DNA of 64,000 nucleotides from Gnetum montanum (GCA_015680685.1 MNCI01014516.1:1-64000), one strand, 5' to 3'; shown: positions 1 to 11,310, numbered from the stretch's first letter. The notes: a model not told the origin generated them from the letters alone. Made by a program: numbers and translations.

Positions 1-9
1 ATTGCAAAA

Positions 10-530
10 CCATTGTATATGCTCCTAGAAAAAGATGTTTCTTTTTTATGGACCAATCATTGTCAAGAAGCTTACTTAGAATTAATAAAACATGTAACTA
101 CTACCCTTATATTAAAAGCACCTAATTGGAATTTCCCATTTGATTTAATGTGTGATACCAGTGATACCATAGTAGGGTAGTTTTAGGACAATATACCAAT
201 AATAAGCCATGAGTTATCTATTATGTATCTAAAAGTCTAGACAAAGCCCAAATAAATTATACAACTATAGAAAAATTATTGTTAGCTAGTATATATTCTT
301 TAGTTAAGTTTAGACATTATTTAATAGGCTATAAAACTAGAGTATATATTGACCATTCACCTGTTAAGTTCTTGGCTACTAAACAAATAGAAAATGCATG
401 AGTAATGAGATGGTGCCTATTACTCCAAGAATTTGATCTTGATATTTTAGATAAAAGAGATCGGGAAAATGTAGTGGTAAATAACTTTTCTAGATTAGAA
501 ACTAGAGATGAAAATAGAACATAAGGGGCC
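10..530 (+). pseudogene. RT end and RNase H domain of Athila-like pol
   Basis: The frame opens with KPLYMLLEKD and FLWTNHCQEAY, the usual connection between RT and RNase H in Ty3/gypsy elements. It continues with a damaged RNase H containing YYVSKSLDKAQINYTTIEK, the conserved alanine/glutamate helix, then FRHYLIGYKTRVYIDH, and ends near NNFSRLE. Stop codons lie at about 178-180 and 400 and there is at least one frame change, so it is a relic. In life the domain removes genomic RNA during reverse transcription. Confidence 0.8.
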
Positions 531-683
531 TTTCATTATGAATTCCTTAATGAACAACTCCTTTCCATCAAAAAGGATCCTTGGTTTACTAATATAGCAA
601 ACTATCTTGCCAGTATGAAAACTCCTACCCACTGGAGTAAGGAAGAAAAGAAATCTTTCTTACAAACAATATAAAAATAGATT

Positions 684-1250
684 TTGAGTAGTCCATATCT
701 TTATCATATTTGTAAAGATACTATAGCAATAAGATTTGTGGCTAAGGATGAGCAACAAGAAATTCTACACATGTGCCATGATGACTTAGGAGGTGGCCAT
801 TTTGATAGTAGGTGGACTACTATCAAAATCCTACAAAGTGGATTTTATTGGTCCTCAATTTGTAAAGATTCTCATAAGTATGTCCAAGAATGTGGTAAGT
901 GACAACAAATGAAAGCCATAACAAAAAGAGAAGAAATGCCCTTAAACCCAATTCTAATAATAGAACCATTCAATGTGTGGGGTATAGACTTTCTAAGACC
1001 ATTTCCACCATCAAATGGATGCCAATACATTTTGGTTTGTATAGACTATGTTACTAAATGGGTAGAAGCAAAAGCCACCCCCAAAAATGATTTTAATTAG
1101 TCATAGCTTTTCTTAGAGAAAATATTTTAACACATTTTGGAACTCCACGAGTGATCATTAGTGATCAAGAAACTAATTTTTTAAATATAATAATGGTGAA
1201 ATTCCTTAAGTCTTATGAAATCTAACATAAGATAGCTATTGCCTATCATC
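684..1250 (+). pseudogene. Integrase zinc-binding domain and catalytic core (broken)
   Basis: The first open segment (684-902) carries the H-H-C-C zinc-binding pattern: HMCHDDLGGGHF, a GFYW block, then VQECGKCQQ. A stop at 900 separates it from the next segment (909-1100), which has GIDFLRP, with the first catalytic Asp, and the VDYV-type strand. Further frames supply THFGTPRVIISD (second Asp region) and AYHHQINGS near the catalytic Glu. Integrase joins retrotransposon cDNA to the chromosome. This copy is frameshifted and not functional. Confidence 0.82.
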
Positions 1251-1589
1251 ATCAAATTAATGGTTCGGTAAAAATGTAAATATAATTATATTAAATATAT
1301 TAACAAAAACTATACGTACTAAAATGAAGGATTGGTTGAAAAAATTACAAGATGCACTTTAGGCTTAGAGGATTACATATAAATGAAGTTTAGGATATTT
1401 CCCTTATCAATTTGTTTATGGTAAACAATTTCTATTGCTTGTGGAAACTAAATATCAATCTTTATGTTTAGCTCAACAATTGAATTTTAATGAAGACATA
1501 AATCATGCCTCTAGAATAAACCGATTACATGGAACTTGATGAAACGAAGTTTAATGCTTGTGATAAGAAAAAAATTATAAAAAAATCAA

Positions 1590-1946
1590 ATGAAAAATTT
1601 ACATGATAAGAATATTTTTAAGAAGCACTTTTCCGTATGTGATAAAGTTCTTTTGTATAATATGCAATTACATAAATTTCTAGGTAAGTTATCAACTAGG
1701 TGGAAAGGCCCATATCTAGTTCTGCAACCCCATGCTAATGGTAGTTTTTTAATTTCGCCTATTGGTGATTCCCCAACTACATTCCTAGTAATTGAAAAAA
1801 GGCTTAAATTATGTTATCAACATCATATTGAGGAACTTGGAGAAGATGAATTAATAGAACGAAATGACCCAACTTACCTTAATCAAGATGAAATAAATGC
1901 AAAAGATTCATTAGAAGTCGTAGCCTTGGATGGTAACCTTCAATAA
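1590..1946 (+). pseudogene. Integrase C-terminal (GPY/F) module
   Basis: A 118-codon open segment with VLLYNMQLHKFLGKL followed by STRWKGPYLV, the GPY/F signature that ends many Ty3/gypsy integrases, then an acidic tail. It lies in the expected place after the core. It appears as a separate ORF only because upstream frames are broken. I read it as the pol C-terminus, not as a gene of its own. Confidence 0.75.
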
Positions 1947-2309
1947 GACCCTGATGTAATAATGTAAATTCCTAAATAAATTATTGTAAGTCTACAAATT
2001 TTACCTTGAAAAATGTACAGGATAGTAGTATCTTATATTGTTAGTTGGAACTATAAAGAATTCATTCACATGATGTCTAGAATGCAAAGGAGAAGAAAAA
2101 ATCCTCTTACATTGAGATAGGTAGGTTTAAACATAAAATCCATCTAGGTAAGCCTTAGAATAATTTATTTTTATTTTTATTTTTTTATACCATTTCTTAA
2201 TGAAAGATAGATACAAGTTATCTGCATTAAGTGGAATGGAATTGCATCTACCGTATAATGGTTTACATATAAACCATTACTTTTGGCAACCACCAATAAC
2301 TTAAAATAA
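1947..2309. other. Non-coding stretch after Athila pol
   Basis: AT-rich sequence with short purine runs and no ORF of note. It may be the 3' untranslated part of the Athila-like element, but I found no polypurine tract plus LTR that recurs elsewhere in the window. Confidence 0.4.
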
Positions 2310-3420
2310 TAATATATGTATTAAAGATATAATATGTACATGTATGTATAATATAACATATAATAATAATAATGTATATAATAATAATAAAATNGGAGAT
2401 TAAATAAACCAACCGTGTAGTGGGAAATTAATAAGTCATTTTTGAAGTGGAAGAGTTGGCTACATGAGTGAGTAGGAATTTTAAAAATTTTGGCATTTAT
2501 ATAAGGAGTTGTGGTTGGCTTACGAAACATAACATATTCAAATTTAGCATTTGAAAAAGAAAAAGGAGAGGATTGAAGTTTTCTGATTTAGTGTGTTGAG
2601 TGAGTTTGAGAAAAATGGCAGTGAGAAAACCTTTCATTTTGTAAATGACTAGATACTACCCAGAGCATGTTATGAGAGCCTTTTTCAAGGCAACTACTCG
2701 TGGTGCATCCAGTGAAAGTCCATTCTTACTTTAGCTTTCAAATGAATTTATCTTTCTCACTAGTGGATGTTCCATTCATTCAAATGTTTAGGGTGGTTTT
2801 CATTAGTGTATGATAGAAGCTAAACATCAAGAAGAGTCTAATTAGTATGATTCTTAGGGAGAAACTTTCATGTCTTAGAATATAGAAGAAATTGGTTGTG
2901 AGAAGAATCGCAAATCAACAATTAAGGAATCAACTAAAAAAGAGATGGAGATGGAGATGGTTCCTACAAATAATGGTAAAGCAGAAAAAGTTGAAGCTCC
3001 AAGAAGGCAAGGAGATGAAAAGAGAACATTTGTCATCACAAAAATTGAATATGAGAAAATTCACAACATGAGGATTCCGAAAAGGGTTACTTTGACCATC
3101 CTATCCCCTTCTACTGAATAATTTCTCATAGGCTCTACTCGTAGAGTTTTTACTCTGTTATAGGAATGAGGTTTTTATACCATCAAATCTTAACTTTGAT
3201 GGGAATTTTCCTTCAAAACTATTTACTCTTTTACAATGTAAAAATTTAATAAATAGCTCTCATTGTAGTTGACTTCAATTATATTTTTTAGGATTAAACA
3301 AAACCTACATAAATCTCTTTAAAGTATTTTTAAAGGGGAAGCAAGAAATGTTGACACATTTCTACCATTCCATGGAGTAGCAATCCATGAAAAAAATAAG
3401 CACCATAAGAACTATGAAAA
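2310..3420 (+). repeat. Repeat family B, copy 1 (promoter-like start, small ORF, shared tail)
   Basis: A dispersed repeat shared with 12290-13035 and, for its 3' part, with the minus strand at 8040-8440. It starts in a TA/TAA-rich stretch, has a TATA-like CATTTATATAAGG near 2500, and about 100 bases further on a broken reading frame beginning MAVRKPFIL. The tail after about 2900 encodes a KIEY...RIPKRVTLT segment followed by a conserved non-coding block (GAGGTTTTTATACC and TTTGATGGGAATTTTCC) that recurs inverted at 8205-8260. The ORF is interrupted by stops here but cleaner in the 12.6 kb copy. No known family was recognised. Confidence 0.6.
2331..2395. repeat. TA/TAA microsatellite
   Basis: A run of ATA, TAT and AATAAT triplets containing a single ambiguous base at 2394. 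It marks the start of repeat B copy 1; a similar TA-rich tract precedes the 12.3 kb copy. Confidence 0.7.
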
Positions 3421-4796
3421 TTTGCACATAGGAAGTAAAACGTCATTTGTGCCATGAGATAATTTTTAAAGAAATTTGTAGAATAAAACAAATTTGAATG
3501 TAAATGGAGTTGCTTGCATTGTGATACATTTAGTATATGACGAATATGGTGTTTGAAGATTCGCAAAACTAGAGGAAGAAAAAGCAGTGAGAAGGAAATG
3601 ATTTTACTTTCTAGTACTAATTGAGAGATAAGATTTTGGTAATGCAACTCTAGATTCTGAAGTCGAGTTGTCCAATAGGAATTTATATAATAGAGAGAGT
3701 GTGTCACTGGGACAATGAATCTAAATAAGAAAATCATTTAATACTAAGAAAAAAAAAACCAAATGCAGCTTTGATAAATCATTCTTGCTACATTGTAGTG
3801 GGAAAAATATGCATAAGCTTGTGAATAAAGATGGAGACAAGGCTAAGGCCAAAGACATATTATCATCAAATGCATAGTTTTTCTTATATGAAAGTCCATT
3901 GCACATGTGGAATCTTATTTTACTAAGGCATTTATCAAAAACCTTGAATGTGAAAATTGTATGGATGGTTCATTTCAACCCAATAATAGTGGGAAAATAT
4001 ATGAAAGTGGGATGTGGAAGTTATCAAAGGATGATAAAAAGTATCCTAGATAGTTGATAGGCACTTCTAGAACCTACTGGACCCTTGGCTACTATTTCTA
4101 AAAATTCTCCTTATTTTCTAAACTCAAACTTGCACTATATTAATGAAAATAAGATGTATCAGAAGATTTCTTAAAAGAAGCATAGTTTTTAGAACCTAGT
4201 GTTGGTGTAGGTGGCATTCCTTCTAGAAGCAACTTGGTAACACAAAATTAGAAAATGGTTGCATATTACATTAGTAGGAAACTTCCATGGTAGCATTGTG
4301 GTGTAAGCCTAAGACTAATCCTAGGCCTTTCATTACTCGAATTTTCTAGCAAAGAAGGAATCATGTTTTCATGCTTCTCTATGCATAGAAACACATTCAC
4401 AGATACATAGACGTGCTTTGTTTGATGGCAATCATGTCACAATCTCTCTGTAGTAGGGCAACATCCTTAGCTATATATAATCATCATAATTTTCTTCCTA
4501 TCATCAAGAGAATGAGAATGATAATTAACAATAAATTAGGAGCATGTCTAACTTTATCTCCGTTCACTAAGAAATAGACACAAAAATGGCAATGGCTTAA
4601 TCAAGCCATAGCATTTTTGCCTCTTTGATGATGGTGGAACAAAGATGCTCTTCCTCATTCTCCCAAACCTAAGCAAAAGCAAAAATTTTTTATGGGAAAG
4701 TATGCATGTTCTAGTGGCTTCTTCGGGTGATTCTAATAGTTTGCCTAAAAAATTCCACAAATGTGATAAGTCAATTTATAATTTTTAGGATTTTTA
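3421..4796. other. Unassigned stretch between repeats
   Basis: No gene recognised. A short plus-strand segment at about 3760-4030 reads without many stops and includes CSFDKSF and KNMHKLVNKDGDKAKAKD, but there is no family match I can name. The rest is AT-rich and broken in all frames. It may be the continuation of repeat B copy 1. Confidence 0.35.
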
Positions 4797-4797
4797 A

Positions 4798-4815
4798 GCC
4801 CTCTTTCTAGTTCCA
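4798..4815 (-). other. Primer-binding-site-like motif next to LTR-A copy a
   Basis: Read on the minus strand it is TGGAACTAGAAAGAGGGC, a few bases after the LTR end, the normal position for a tRNA primer-binding site. The same motif follows LTR-A copies at 14183 and 15903 and the unrelated LTRs at 28809 and about 45.6 kb. I cannot assign the tRNA. Confidence 0.55.
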
Positions 4816-4823
4816 AAAAGAAC

Positions 4824-5930
4824 TATTAGCAACCATTTGGGATTGCTAATGTTTTCCTTCAGTCTCATGAATAGGATCATGAGAAATGAAGGTGTTCCTT
4901 CAAACTTGAGCTTAGCAATTTTCTAGTCTCTAAAAAATACAAAGGTCCAAATACCTCCAAATAAACTCAATCATACTAGAGTGAACTAATCATAAATGTG
5001 TATTTTCTATTATAGATGTTGAAATGGTCAAATTTGTGTATGAAGCTGTAATAGGCTATTATAAAAGAAATTTAGCTAATCTTGTTGAATACTATGGGTC
5101 ATCAAATAGTCCTATTTTTTCAAGTCAATTAGTCTATATAGTCCCTATAGTAAATTTCTTGAAAAAAATAAAATTTCACCAAAATTCTGAAGCACAATTC
5201 TATAGAAATCTACTACTAATTTTTCTTAGAGAGAAGGATCCACAAGAAAAATAGAAATAGAGTAAGATTCAATGGATTTTAAAAGAGAAGAAGAAAGAAA
5301 AGTAGATTTGTGTGAAATATCAAACATTTAAGCAAGATAAATTGAACATGAGAAAACACTTTGAAATAAAGTTATTCCACTCCAATCTAAAGTGTTACAA
5401 ATTATCCAAATCCTTTGCGCTCAATAAGAAATTTCATAAGAAACCTTATTAAACTTCCAAAATGCTTTGTAAATGACAAAATACAAGCTATTATTTGTCT
5501 AGTTAAATAGTTGTCAATAATTTCAAATAATAGAGCTATTAGAAATGATTTAACAATTCCAAGATTAAAACATCAAGAAAAAGACTTCAAAAATTGATGT
5601 TGTTTTAAGTCAACTCAAAATATTAAATATTTTCTAAGCCCTCTAGACTCAAATAGGAAATTTCATAAAGAAATTACTATTAAATTACTCAAGATGCTTT
5701 TCAAAGACAACATAAGCTCTTATATGGAAACCAAATAGAAGTCTAGAGTTGCATGAAAATAGAGCTATAAGACAAATTAGAAAATCCCAAAATTAAATGC
5801 CAAGGACAAAACTATCTAACTCAGTAGCTAGAAAACTAAGAGAAAATGAGAAGAAAAGAACTCATATGATTTAAACAAAGAAGCTGAATTGATGATGCAA
5901 TTAGCAAGCCATTCTTACAAGTAATATTCA
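4824..5930 (-). repeat. LTR-A copy a (~1107 bp)
   Basis: A long terminal repeat on the minus strand. Its reverse complement starts TGAATATTACTTGTAAG and ends GCTAATA just before the primer-binding-site-like motif. Its length equals the copies at 13051 and 14786. Purine-rich sequence resembling a polypurine tract lies just outside its start (5931-5960). It therefore has internal-type sequence on both sides, unlike a simple 5' or 3' LTR. An ORF antisense to the LTR (5024-5254, plus strand) matches the antisense ORFs of the other copies. Confidence 0.75.
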
Positions 5931-7101
5931 ATAATTCATAATGATCTTCCCTCCTTTTCTCATTCTCAAACTCCCACTTCATTTCCTACCAATGCCCATA
6001 GATTCTATCATCCACATATTACATAAACTATAGAAAATCATGGTGATTAAGGAGAATCCATGAAATTTTAAAAAAACTACAGCAATGATTTTATGGAAAA
6101 ATTTCTCCATTGGCATAGATGAAGTGAAGACTGCTAGTCATCTCTAGCACTACTTTCTTGGCAAAAATTTCAATTTTTTCATCATAATCATCATCATCTT
6201 CTTCTTATGCAAGATAAGATTGTGCCATTTTATTTACATGTTCCCTAAGAAACACCTTCAAATGCATGGATGCATCTTCTGTGCTACACCATGAATGCTC
6301 GTTTTAGCCAAAAATCCGCTATCGTTAATCCTTACCTAGATTCCTCAAAATCTTGTATATCATCATGAATCTTACAACTTCTTCCACATATTTCATCGAA
6401 CATGGTTAGACATGGAATCATCTTTTGTGATATTTAAGTAGGAAAGAGTCACATATCGAAAGTCTTCCATTAAAATAGATAGTCCACATGGCTACGCTTA
6501 CAGCACTATTTCTATGGTACTTTTCCATCGATAGCATGTATCTAGCATTGTTCCTACATACTAGTTCTTGTTCATATGATTCCACCAATTATAGCTACAT
6601 ATTGAAAGATAATTTTTAACATGTCTACTATGCTTCTACACACACTAGCTATTTAGCTGTAAGGCCATTTATACAAAAATAGAAAATGTTGTACGGATGG
6701 ATTGCTAGATTTGATTGTCAAGCTTGTTATACATAAGAAAGTTGGAGAAATGGAGTTTTCACATTCTTGAGATTACTATGAGGCATCATGAAACCTAATA
6801 AGCTAAGCTTTTTAGTTGTTCTTAGTGCCTACTGGGATGGAGATGAAGACCATGGAAGACATATTCATGCTCTATGTGTTAAGTCTTCATTGGGTTGCAG
6901 CATTCCTATTTAAAATTATCTTGTGACTTGCAAGTATGGGTGCTACTCTATTTACAATCATCTAGGAGAGGAGTTGTAGAACTTTAATAAGCATGCCACA
7001 TTTCTCTTAATTTTTATAATGATGATCATACTCCTGTTGCATGTGGGTGTGGTAATGCAGGTCATGCATTACTTCCACCAAGAGCTCCTTCTACCATTGA
7101 T
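5931..7101. other. Unassigned AT-rich stretch
   Basis: The first ~60 bases match the polypurine region that precedes LTR-A on the minus strand. Beyond that I see no ORF longer than about 60 codons, no recognised domain and no clear repeat. Confidence 0.35.
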
Positions 7102-7422
7102 TTAGCCACTTCCAAGATAGATAATTTTACCTTTTACTATAAAATCTTCCAATAGATTATCTCTACAACCTCTATATATGGTTGTTTCAAAGATGCAAGT
7201 TGAACATGGCCTATAAGATTTTGGGATATTTAACCATGCTTTATATTCCTTGAACATAAACAACCTATTATCATAAGTACAGAATGCATACTCCACTAGA
7301 TTATTGTCCTCTATGATAATAAACTTAGGATAAAATGAGAGCTTAGATTTCTCCAATAATTCAATGAATTGATTTTTAAAGAACTTTTTTGCTAGGTAAA
7401 GATCACATTGATAATATTCCAC
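7102..7422 (-). CDS. Hypothetical 106-codon ORF, unrecognised
   Basis: An open frame starting MEYYQCDLYLAKKFF, with KFIIIEDNNLVEYAF and CSTCIFETTIYRGC. It has four cysteines but no zinc finger spacing I recognise, and no signal peptide or membrane segment. It lies downstream, on the same strand, of the protease/RNase H relic at 8440-9960, so it could be a remnant of that element. It could equally be a chance ORF in AT-rich DNA. Confidence 0.2.
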   Translation of the reverse strand: MEYYQCDLYLAKKFFKNQFIELLEKSKLSFYPKFIIIEDNNLVEYAFCTYDNRLFMFKEYKAWLNIPKSYRPCSTCIFETTIYRGCRDNLLEDFIVKGKIIYLGSG

Positions 7423-8039
7423 TTTTTCTTATTTGCACATATATCTAAACATTTGTTGTTTATTCAACTGTAAATCAAAACTTCTTTGCAAGTTGCTAAC
7501 AACTTCATAATGTCTAGCAAAGCTTGAATGAAATTTGGAAATCCCATCCTATTTGATGTTGCAATGAACCATTACCATTGCTAGTGTGGACTTTGTTACC
7601 CTTAAAATAGAAATTGACTTGTGGTATAATCCACTTGGTTATAGCATGCAGCTATGGGGTTTGAAGGGAGGAATTTTAACATGGATGTGACTAACTTGTC
7701 ATTTTAATGTTGTTGTAACCTACTATTTTTCCTTGACCAACTTCCTCAAGCAAGAATGTTTAAGGATGTGAAGATCTCCAAGAGTCATGATTCATACTAA
7801 AAAGAGACTAGGATGGTATCATCTATGTCATAAAACCTATGTGTTATTCTATTTCCATAATGTACATTAATGTCAATGATAACAACTCATTTGTAACTAG
7901 AATCTAGAGCTAACTGAACAACAAGGGCTTGGACAAGTAAATTTACATATTTTGGATTATGAAATTATGTAGTTCTCAAAGTAGAGCAAGCCTCCTAGAG
8001 TACCATTTTTCTGTCAAAATATATAGCTCCTCTTAAAGC
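7423..8039. other. Unassigned stretch
   Basis: Stops in all frames and no recognised motif. It probably belongs to the minus-strand repeat B copy that starts just to the right, but I could not match it to another copy. Confidence 0.3.
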
Positions 8040-8439
8040 ACCATAACCTCATAAAGCCTGCTAAATTAAATGGTTGAAATGTGCCAACATTTCTTACCCT
8101 TCTTGAAATGCTTAAAGAAATTTATGCAAGCTCCATTTTAAACTAAACTATATTTGAATCTTTTTAATGAAATTTTTACAGTGAAAAATAGTAAATATTT
8201 TTGGAGGAAAATTCCCATCAAACTTCAAGTTAGGTGGTATAAAAACTTCATCTCTGAAACAAAAAAAAAATTATACAAGTGAAGCCATAGCATAATCTAC
8301 TTAACAAAAGAGAAGAGAGCGGTCAAAGTGACCTTGTTAGGAATCCTCTCTTCTTGGATTCTATTGTACTTAATTTTTCATGTAATCAAAGCTTTCCTCT
8401 CTTCCTCTTGTTTTATTGGTATTCCCACTTCTTTAGCCC

Positions 8440-8670
8440 TCAAGTTAACCTTTGCAGCATTATTACCCAAAACTATCTTCTTTCCTTTTTCAAATGTTGT
8501 TTTAATTTCAATACTCAGAGCTTCATATTTGGCCTTGTTGTCAGTGCAAGGGAAAGATAGAGAAACTTCCTTTAAAATTTTTGGGAAATCATCTTCTACT
8601 AAAACTACTCTAGCTCCTACACCTTTGGAGTTATAAGAATCATCAAAGTATAATTCCCACTTGCTCTCAT
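8440..8670 (-). pseudogene. RNase H-like domain (archaeal-type, Tat style)
   Basis: The frame reads KWELYFDDSYNSKGVGARVVL, then CTDNKAKYEALSIEIKTTFEK. This matches the second RNase H of Tat elements, whose pattern is W-x-L-x-F-D-G-x6-G-x-G and then TNN-x-AEYEAL. The first acidic residue (D of YFDD) and the E of YEAL are present, but the normal FDG is FDD. The end of the domain passes directly into the tail shared with repeat B. Confidence 0.6.
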
Positions 8671-9029
8671 CTTAAGATTTCTCTTTTTCTTTTTCCAAGT
8701 TACAAACTTCTTGAAGTATGAAAAGTTTTGATTCAAAAGATCTTATTTTGAGAACTTCCCTTTGCCCTATTAAGGTAATGTTTTCAGTCAAAAAGGGTTC
8801 ACTATATATGTATATTTGATTTGGTTCCCCTTTTAAAGGTAGCCACATATGTGAGTAATTTGTTGATATGTAACCTAAGAAATTTTTACTCCAACTTCTA
8901 CTTAAACAAAGATTATATGAATCTGGGATATCTGCTACTTGAATAGTTACTCTACTTTATATGTGGGGTTCAAAAGTGATTCCTAATAGAACATTTAGTA
9001 GTTGATCCACAATCTTCACTCTACTTTTG

Positions 9030-9225
9030 TCTACTTGAACAATCTTTTTATTCTATTATTTGGGAGTCAAATCAAGTTTTGTGCATATGGATAATGACAT
9101 AATAGTAGAGCTAGCTCCAAAATCAACCAAACAATTGGGGAGATATTTTTCCTTTAAATTAATTGTCAAAAGAAAAGAAGGAGCTTCTTTATCAAGAGTA
9201 CAATCATAGCTAGTTTTTGTTGTCT
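9030..9225 (-). pseudogene. Retropepsin-like aspartic protease domain
   Basis: The frame contains APSFLLTINLKEKYLPNCLV, then DFGASSTIMSLSICTKL. This is the usual N-terminal lobe of plant Ty3/gypsy proteases, where the catalytic triad is normally D-S/T-G. Here it reads D-F-G, so Phe replaces the Ser/Thr. The C-terminal lobe is decayed. Its role would be to cleave the Gag or Gag-Pol polyprotein. Confidence 0.6.
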
Positions 9226-9408
9226 TATCAATGTTAGATACATAGCTTAACTCTGATTCTCCAGCTCTCCTTTTACCTTTAATAATCTCTAAAGCCTTTA
9301 TTTGCTAATCTTTTATCTATAAAAAATTAATATATGCTATTGTTGGCCTTGGCATGTTTAAGATGCTAATCAAATTATATTCTCCAGCTCCATAAAAGCT
9401 TGGTTTCT

Positions 9409-9726
9409 TCACCCATTTATTAAAATTTTGAGTACTTTTCTATACTTGATCTCCTTTATTTTTCTCTCTCTTCTGCTTGGTTCAAAAACCTTCCTCTTAG
9501 TACATGCATTAAAAATGATGTTTGAAGAACTAGAAGTAGTTAATATTTCCTTTGATCGTAGATTATATCTATTTTTTATATTGTTACTAAGCTCTTCATT
9601 TGATGATATATCTTCTTCAAAACTTGACAGAGAAGAGGTATCACTAGATCCATTCTCAGAAGATTTGCTTACATAATGATTACTAGATAGTTCATTATCA
9701 GATTCAATATCAAGGAATTTGGACAT
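9409..9726 (-). CDS. Gag-type acidic/Ser-rich segment (105 codons)
   Basis: Open frame starting MSKFLDIESDNELSS, with long Ser/Asp/Glu/Asn runs and then a basic end (NRYNLRSKE, EPSRRERKIKEIKYR). It lies directly upstream of the protease in the order expected for the C-terminal part of a Gag polyprotein. No CCHC knuckle is present. I read it as part of the repeat B element; it is unlikely to be an independent gene. Confidence 0.4.
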   Translation of the reverse strand: MSKFLDIESDNELSSNHYVSKSSENGSSDTSSLSSFEEDISSNEELSNNIKNRYNLRSKEILTTSSSSNIIFNACTKRKVFEPSRRERKIKEIKYRKVLKILING

Positions 9727-9964
9727 AGCAAGACTACTATCATCCTCATCATCTACTAACTTAGTGTCTTGATGTTTCTGTTTCCTATTTTTATTTTTTA
9801 TTTTTTCTTGATTTTAACTTTTACCAAAGCTTTTCATAGATTCACTACTTTGTTGGACAAGTCCCTCATTAACTGTCCTATTTCAAATTATCTTCTATCT
9901 AATTCTTGCTCTATCTTAATATGAGAGGGTCATGGTAATGTTTTAAGTTGTGCAAAATATTTCG

Positions 9965-10214
9965 AATTGTTGAAGATGCTTTTCAAAAAGACAACATAAG
10001 CTCGTATATGGTAACCAAATAGAAGTTTACAACTGCGCAAAAATAAAGTGATAAGAGCAATATAAAAATCCCAAAATTAAATGCGAAACAAAATACTACC
10101 TAAACTATTAGCTAAGCAACTAAGATAAAATGAGAAGAATAGAACTCATAGGATTTAAATGAAGCAGCTAAATTGATGATTTAATTAGTAAGCCATTCTT
10201 ACAAGTAGTCGTCA
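9965..10214 (-). repeat. LTR-A copy e (250 bp 5' fragment)
   Basis: On the minus strand it starts TGACGACTACTTGTAAGAATGG, matching the start of the LTR-A copies at 13051 and 14786. A polypurine-type sequence (AGAAATCAAGAAGAATTAT) lies immediately before it at 10215-10240. It stops matching after about 250 bases, where it runs into the repeat B relic. Confidence 0.65.
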
Positions 10215-10259
10215 ATAATTCTTCTTGATTTCTCCACCCTTTCCTATCCTACCTTTTTT

Positions 10260-11022
10260 TATAGTGGCCTTAGGGTAGTTACAAACATCATGAGGAATTA
10301 AGGTAAGTTACAAATAACATGGAGATTTAGTTATAACCATAAGAAGTTACAACTTCCATGAAAAGTTTCAACTTCTATAGAAAATAAAGTTATATTTACC
10401 AAATTTGAATATATCCCCTTTTGAAATTGTAACCCTATCCTTTTTAAAGTAAAAAATATTTTTCACAAATATTAGTTCAAGTGAAATAATAGAATCTATG
10501 AGTTTTACATTATTAAGGCCACATGGTGTTAAGGCACTGCCTTTTACACATCTTTTGTGCCTTCTTCTCTAGCAACCTTAGATGCTCTTAGATCCTTTGT
10601 CACTAGAGTCTCTTAGTCATGTTTTCAGTAACCATGGTCGCTTGTGGTAGCACCACTTAGGTTGATGGAGTAAAGCAAAGCATCATTGCTGAAACTGAAG
10701 CTCTGAAACCAAACATGGCAGGTGCGTAGAAGAGAATAGAGTCATTACTGGAGTGCAGGAATGCGTGCCATCATCAAGTATGCCCTGTTGCATCTAGCCA
10801 ACAAGTTATGGAAATTCTACACTTGTGTTTTCGGTTCTCCAAATTTTGCACAAGATTTCTCAACCCTAGTCTAGGCGGTGTGTTCAAAAGTGGATTCAGA
10901 CTAGTATTTTTATCTTGGTGGTGCATGGAGCTTTCAACTGGAGCCACCATTTGTTTCTGATTCCTGGATGAAGTGAAGGCAGAGAAAAATGGACCAACGT
11001 TACCACCTCCGGGATTTGAAAA
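10260..11022. other. Unassigned stretch, higher GC after 10500
   Basis: From about 10530 the sequence is noticeably less AT-rich than its neighbours and looks like old genic or UTR DNA, but no frame stays open long enough to name a product. Confidence 0.3.
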
Positions 11023-11310
11023 TCATGGCAATGGTCGACATGATGGTGCAGATTTTGGTGAGAAATTCTCGAAACTATCAACATTGATGCTATCTAGGAG
11101 ACCATTTTGGTGCTGGATTTTATTCTGAAAAACGTCGCAGTAGTTCGCGGACTCGAAACTTTCTAAGTACGTCATGAATGTCTTGTCCGCACTACTCGAA
11201 ATGACAAGAATCAAGGATTTTCCAATGACTCGGCGCAATTCCACCCTCGTCTGCTCTGTTGCTACTATTTCAGAAGTCTCATTTTCTTCTCTGGGCCTCT
11301 GTGTTTTCAC
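11023..11310 (-). CDS. Hypothetical 95-codon ORF, unrecognised
   Basis: Open frame starting MKTQRPREENETSEIV, with QTRVELRRVIGKSLILVIS in the middle. Composition is more balanced than the surrounding TE debris, which is why I list it. It lies downstream, on the same strand, of the LRR fragment at 11877-12230, so it might be a distal piece of the same decayed gene. The sequence does not show this. Confidence 0.2.
   Translation of the reverse strand: MKTQRPREENETSEIVATEQTRVELRRVIGKSLILVISSSADKTFMTYLESFESANYCDVFQNKIQHQNGLLDSINVDSFENFSPKSAPSCRPLP

Larger units (their letters stand above)
1..1946 (+). mobile_element. Decayed Ty3/gypsy (Athila lineage) pol 3' half
   Basis: The 3' part of a retrotransposon pol gene, cut by the window edge. 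In order it holds the end of RT/RNase H, the integrase zinc-binding domain, the integrase core and the integrase C-terminal module. The linker after RNase H and the block reading VWGIDFLRPFPPS followed by YILVCIDYVTKWVEA are typical of the Athila lineage. Stops and frameshifts occur throughout, so no function is expected. No LTR could be matched to it inside the window. Lineage is inferred from motif wording only. Confidence 0.85.
8040..9960 (-). mobile_element. Repeat family B, copy 2: protease plus RNase H-like relic
   Basis: A minus-strand element relic. Reading from 9960 downward it holds a gag-like coiled segment (IEQELDRR, QLMRDLSNKVVNL), an acidic Ser/Asn-rich stretch ending in NRYNLRSKE, an aspartic protease, a linker, an RNase H-like block and then the tail shared with repeat B copy 1. 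No reverse transcriptase lies between protease and RNase H, where about 430 bases separate them. Several stops make it non-functional. At 9965 it abuts a fragment of LTR-A. Confidence 0.65.

Noticed and set aside
3330-3737. 135-codon minus-strand ORF
   Set aside because: Antisense to the 3' tail of repeat B copy 1; its Leu/Phe-rich composition is what AT-rich antisense frames give.
8328-8636. 102-codon plus-strand hydrophobic ORF (and 8354-8560)
   Set aside because: Antisense shadow of the RNase H-like domain on the minus strand.
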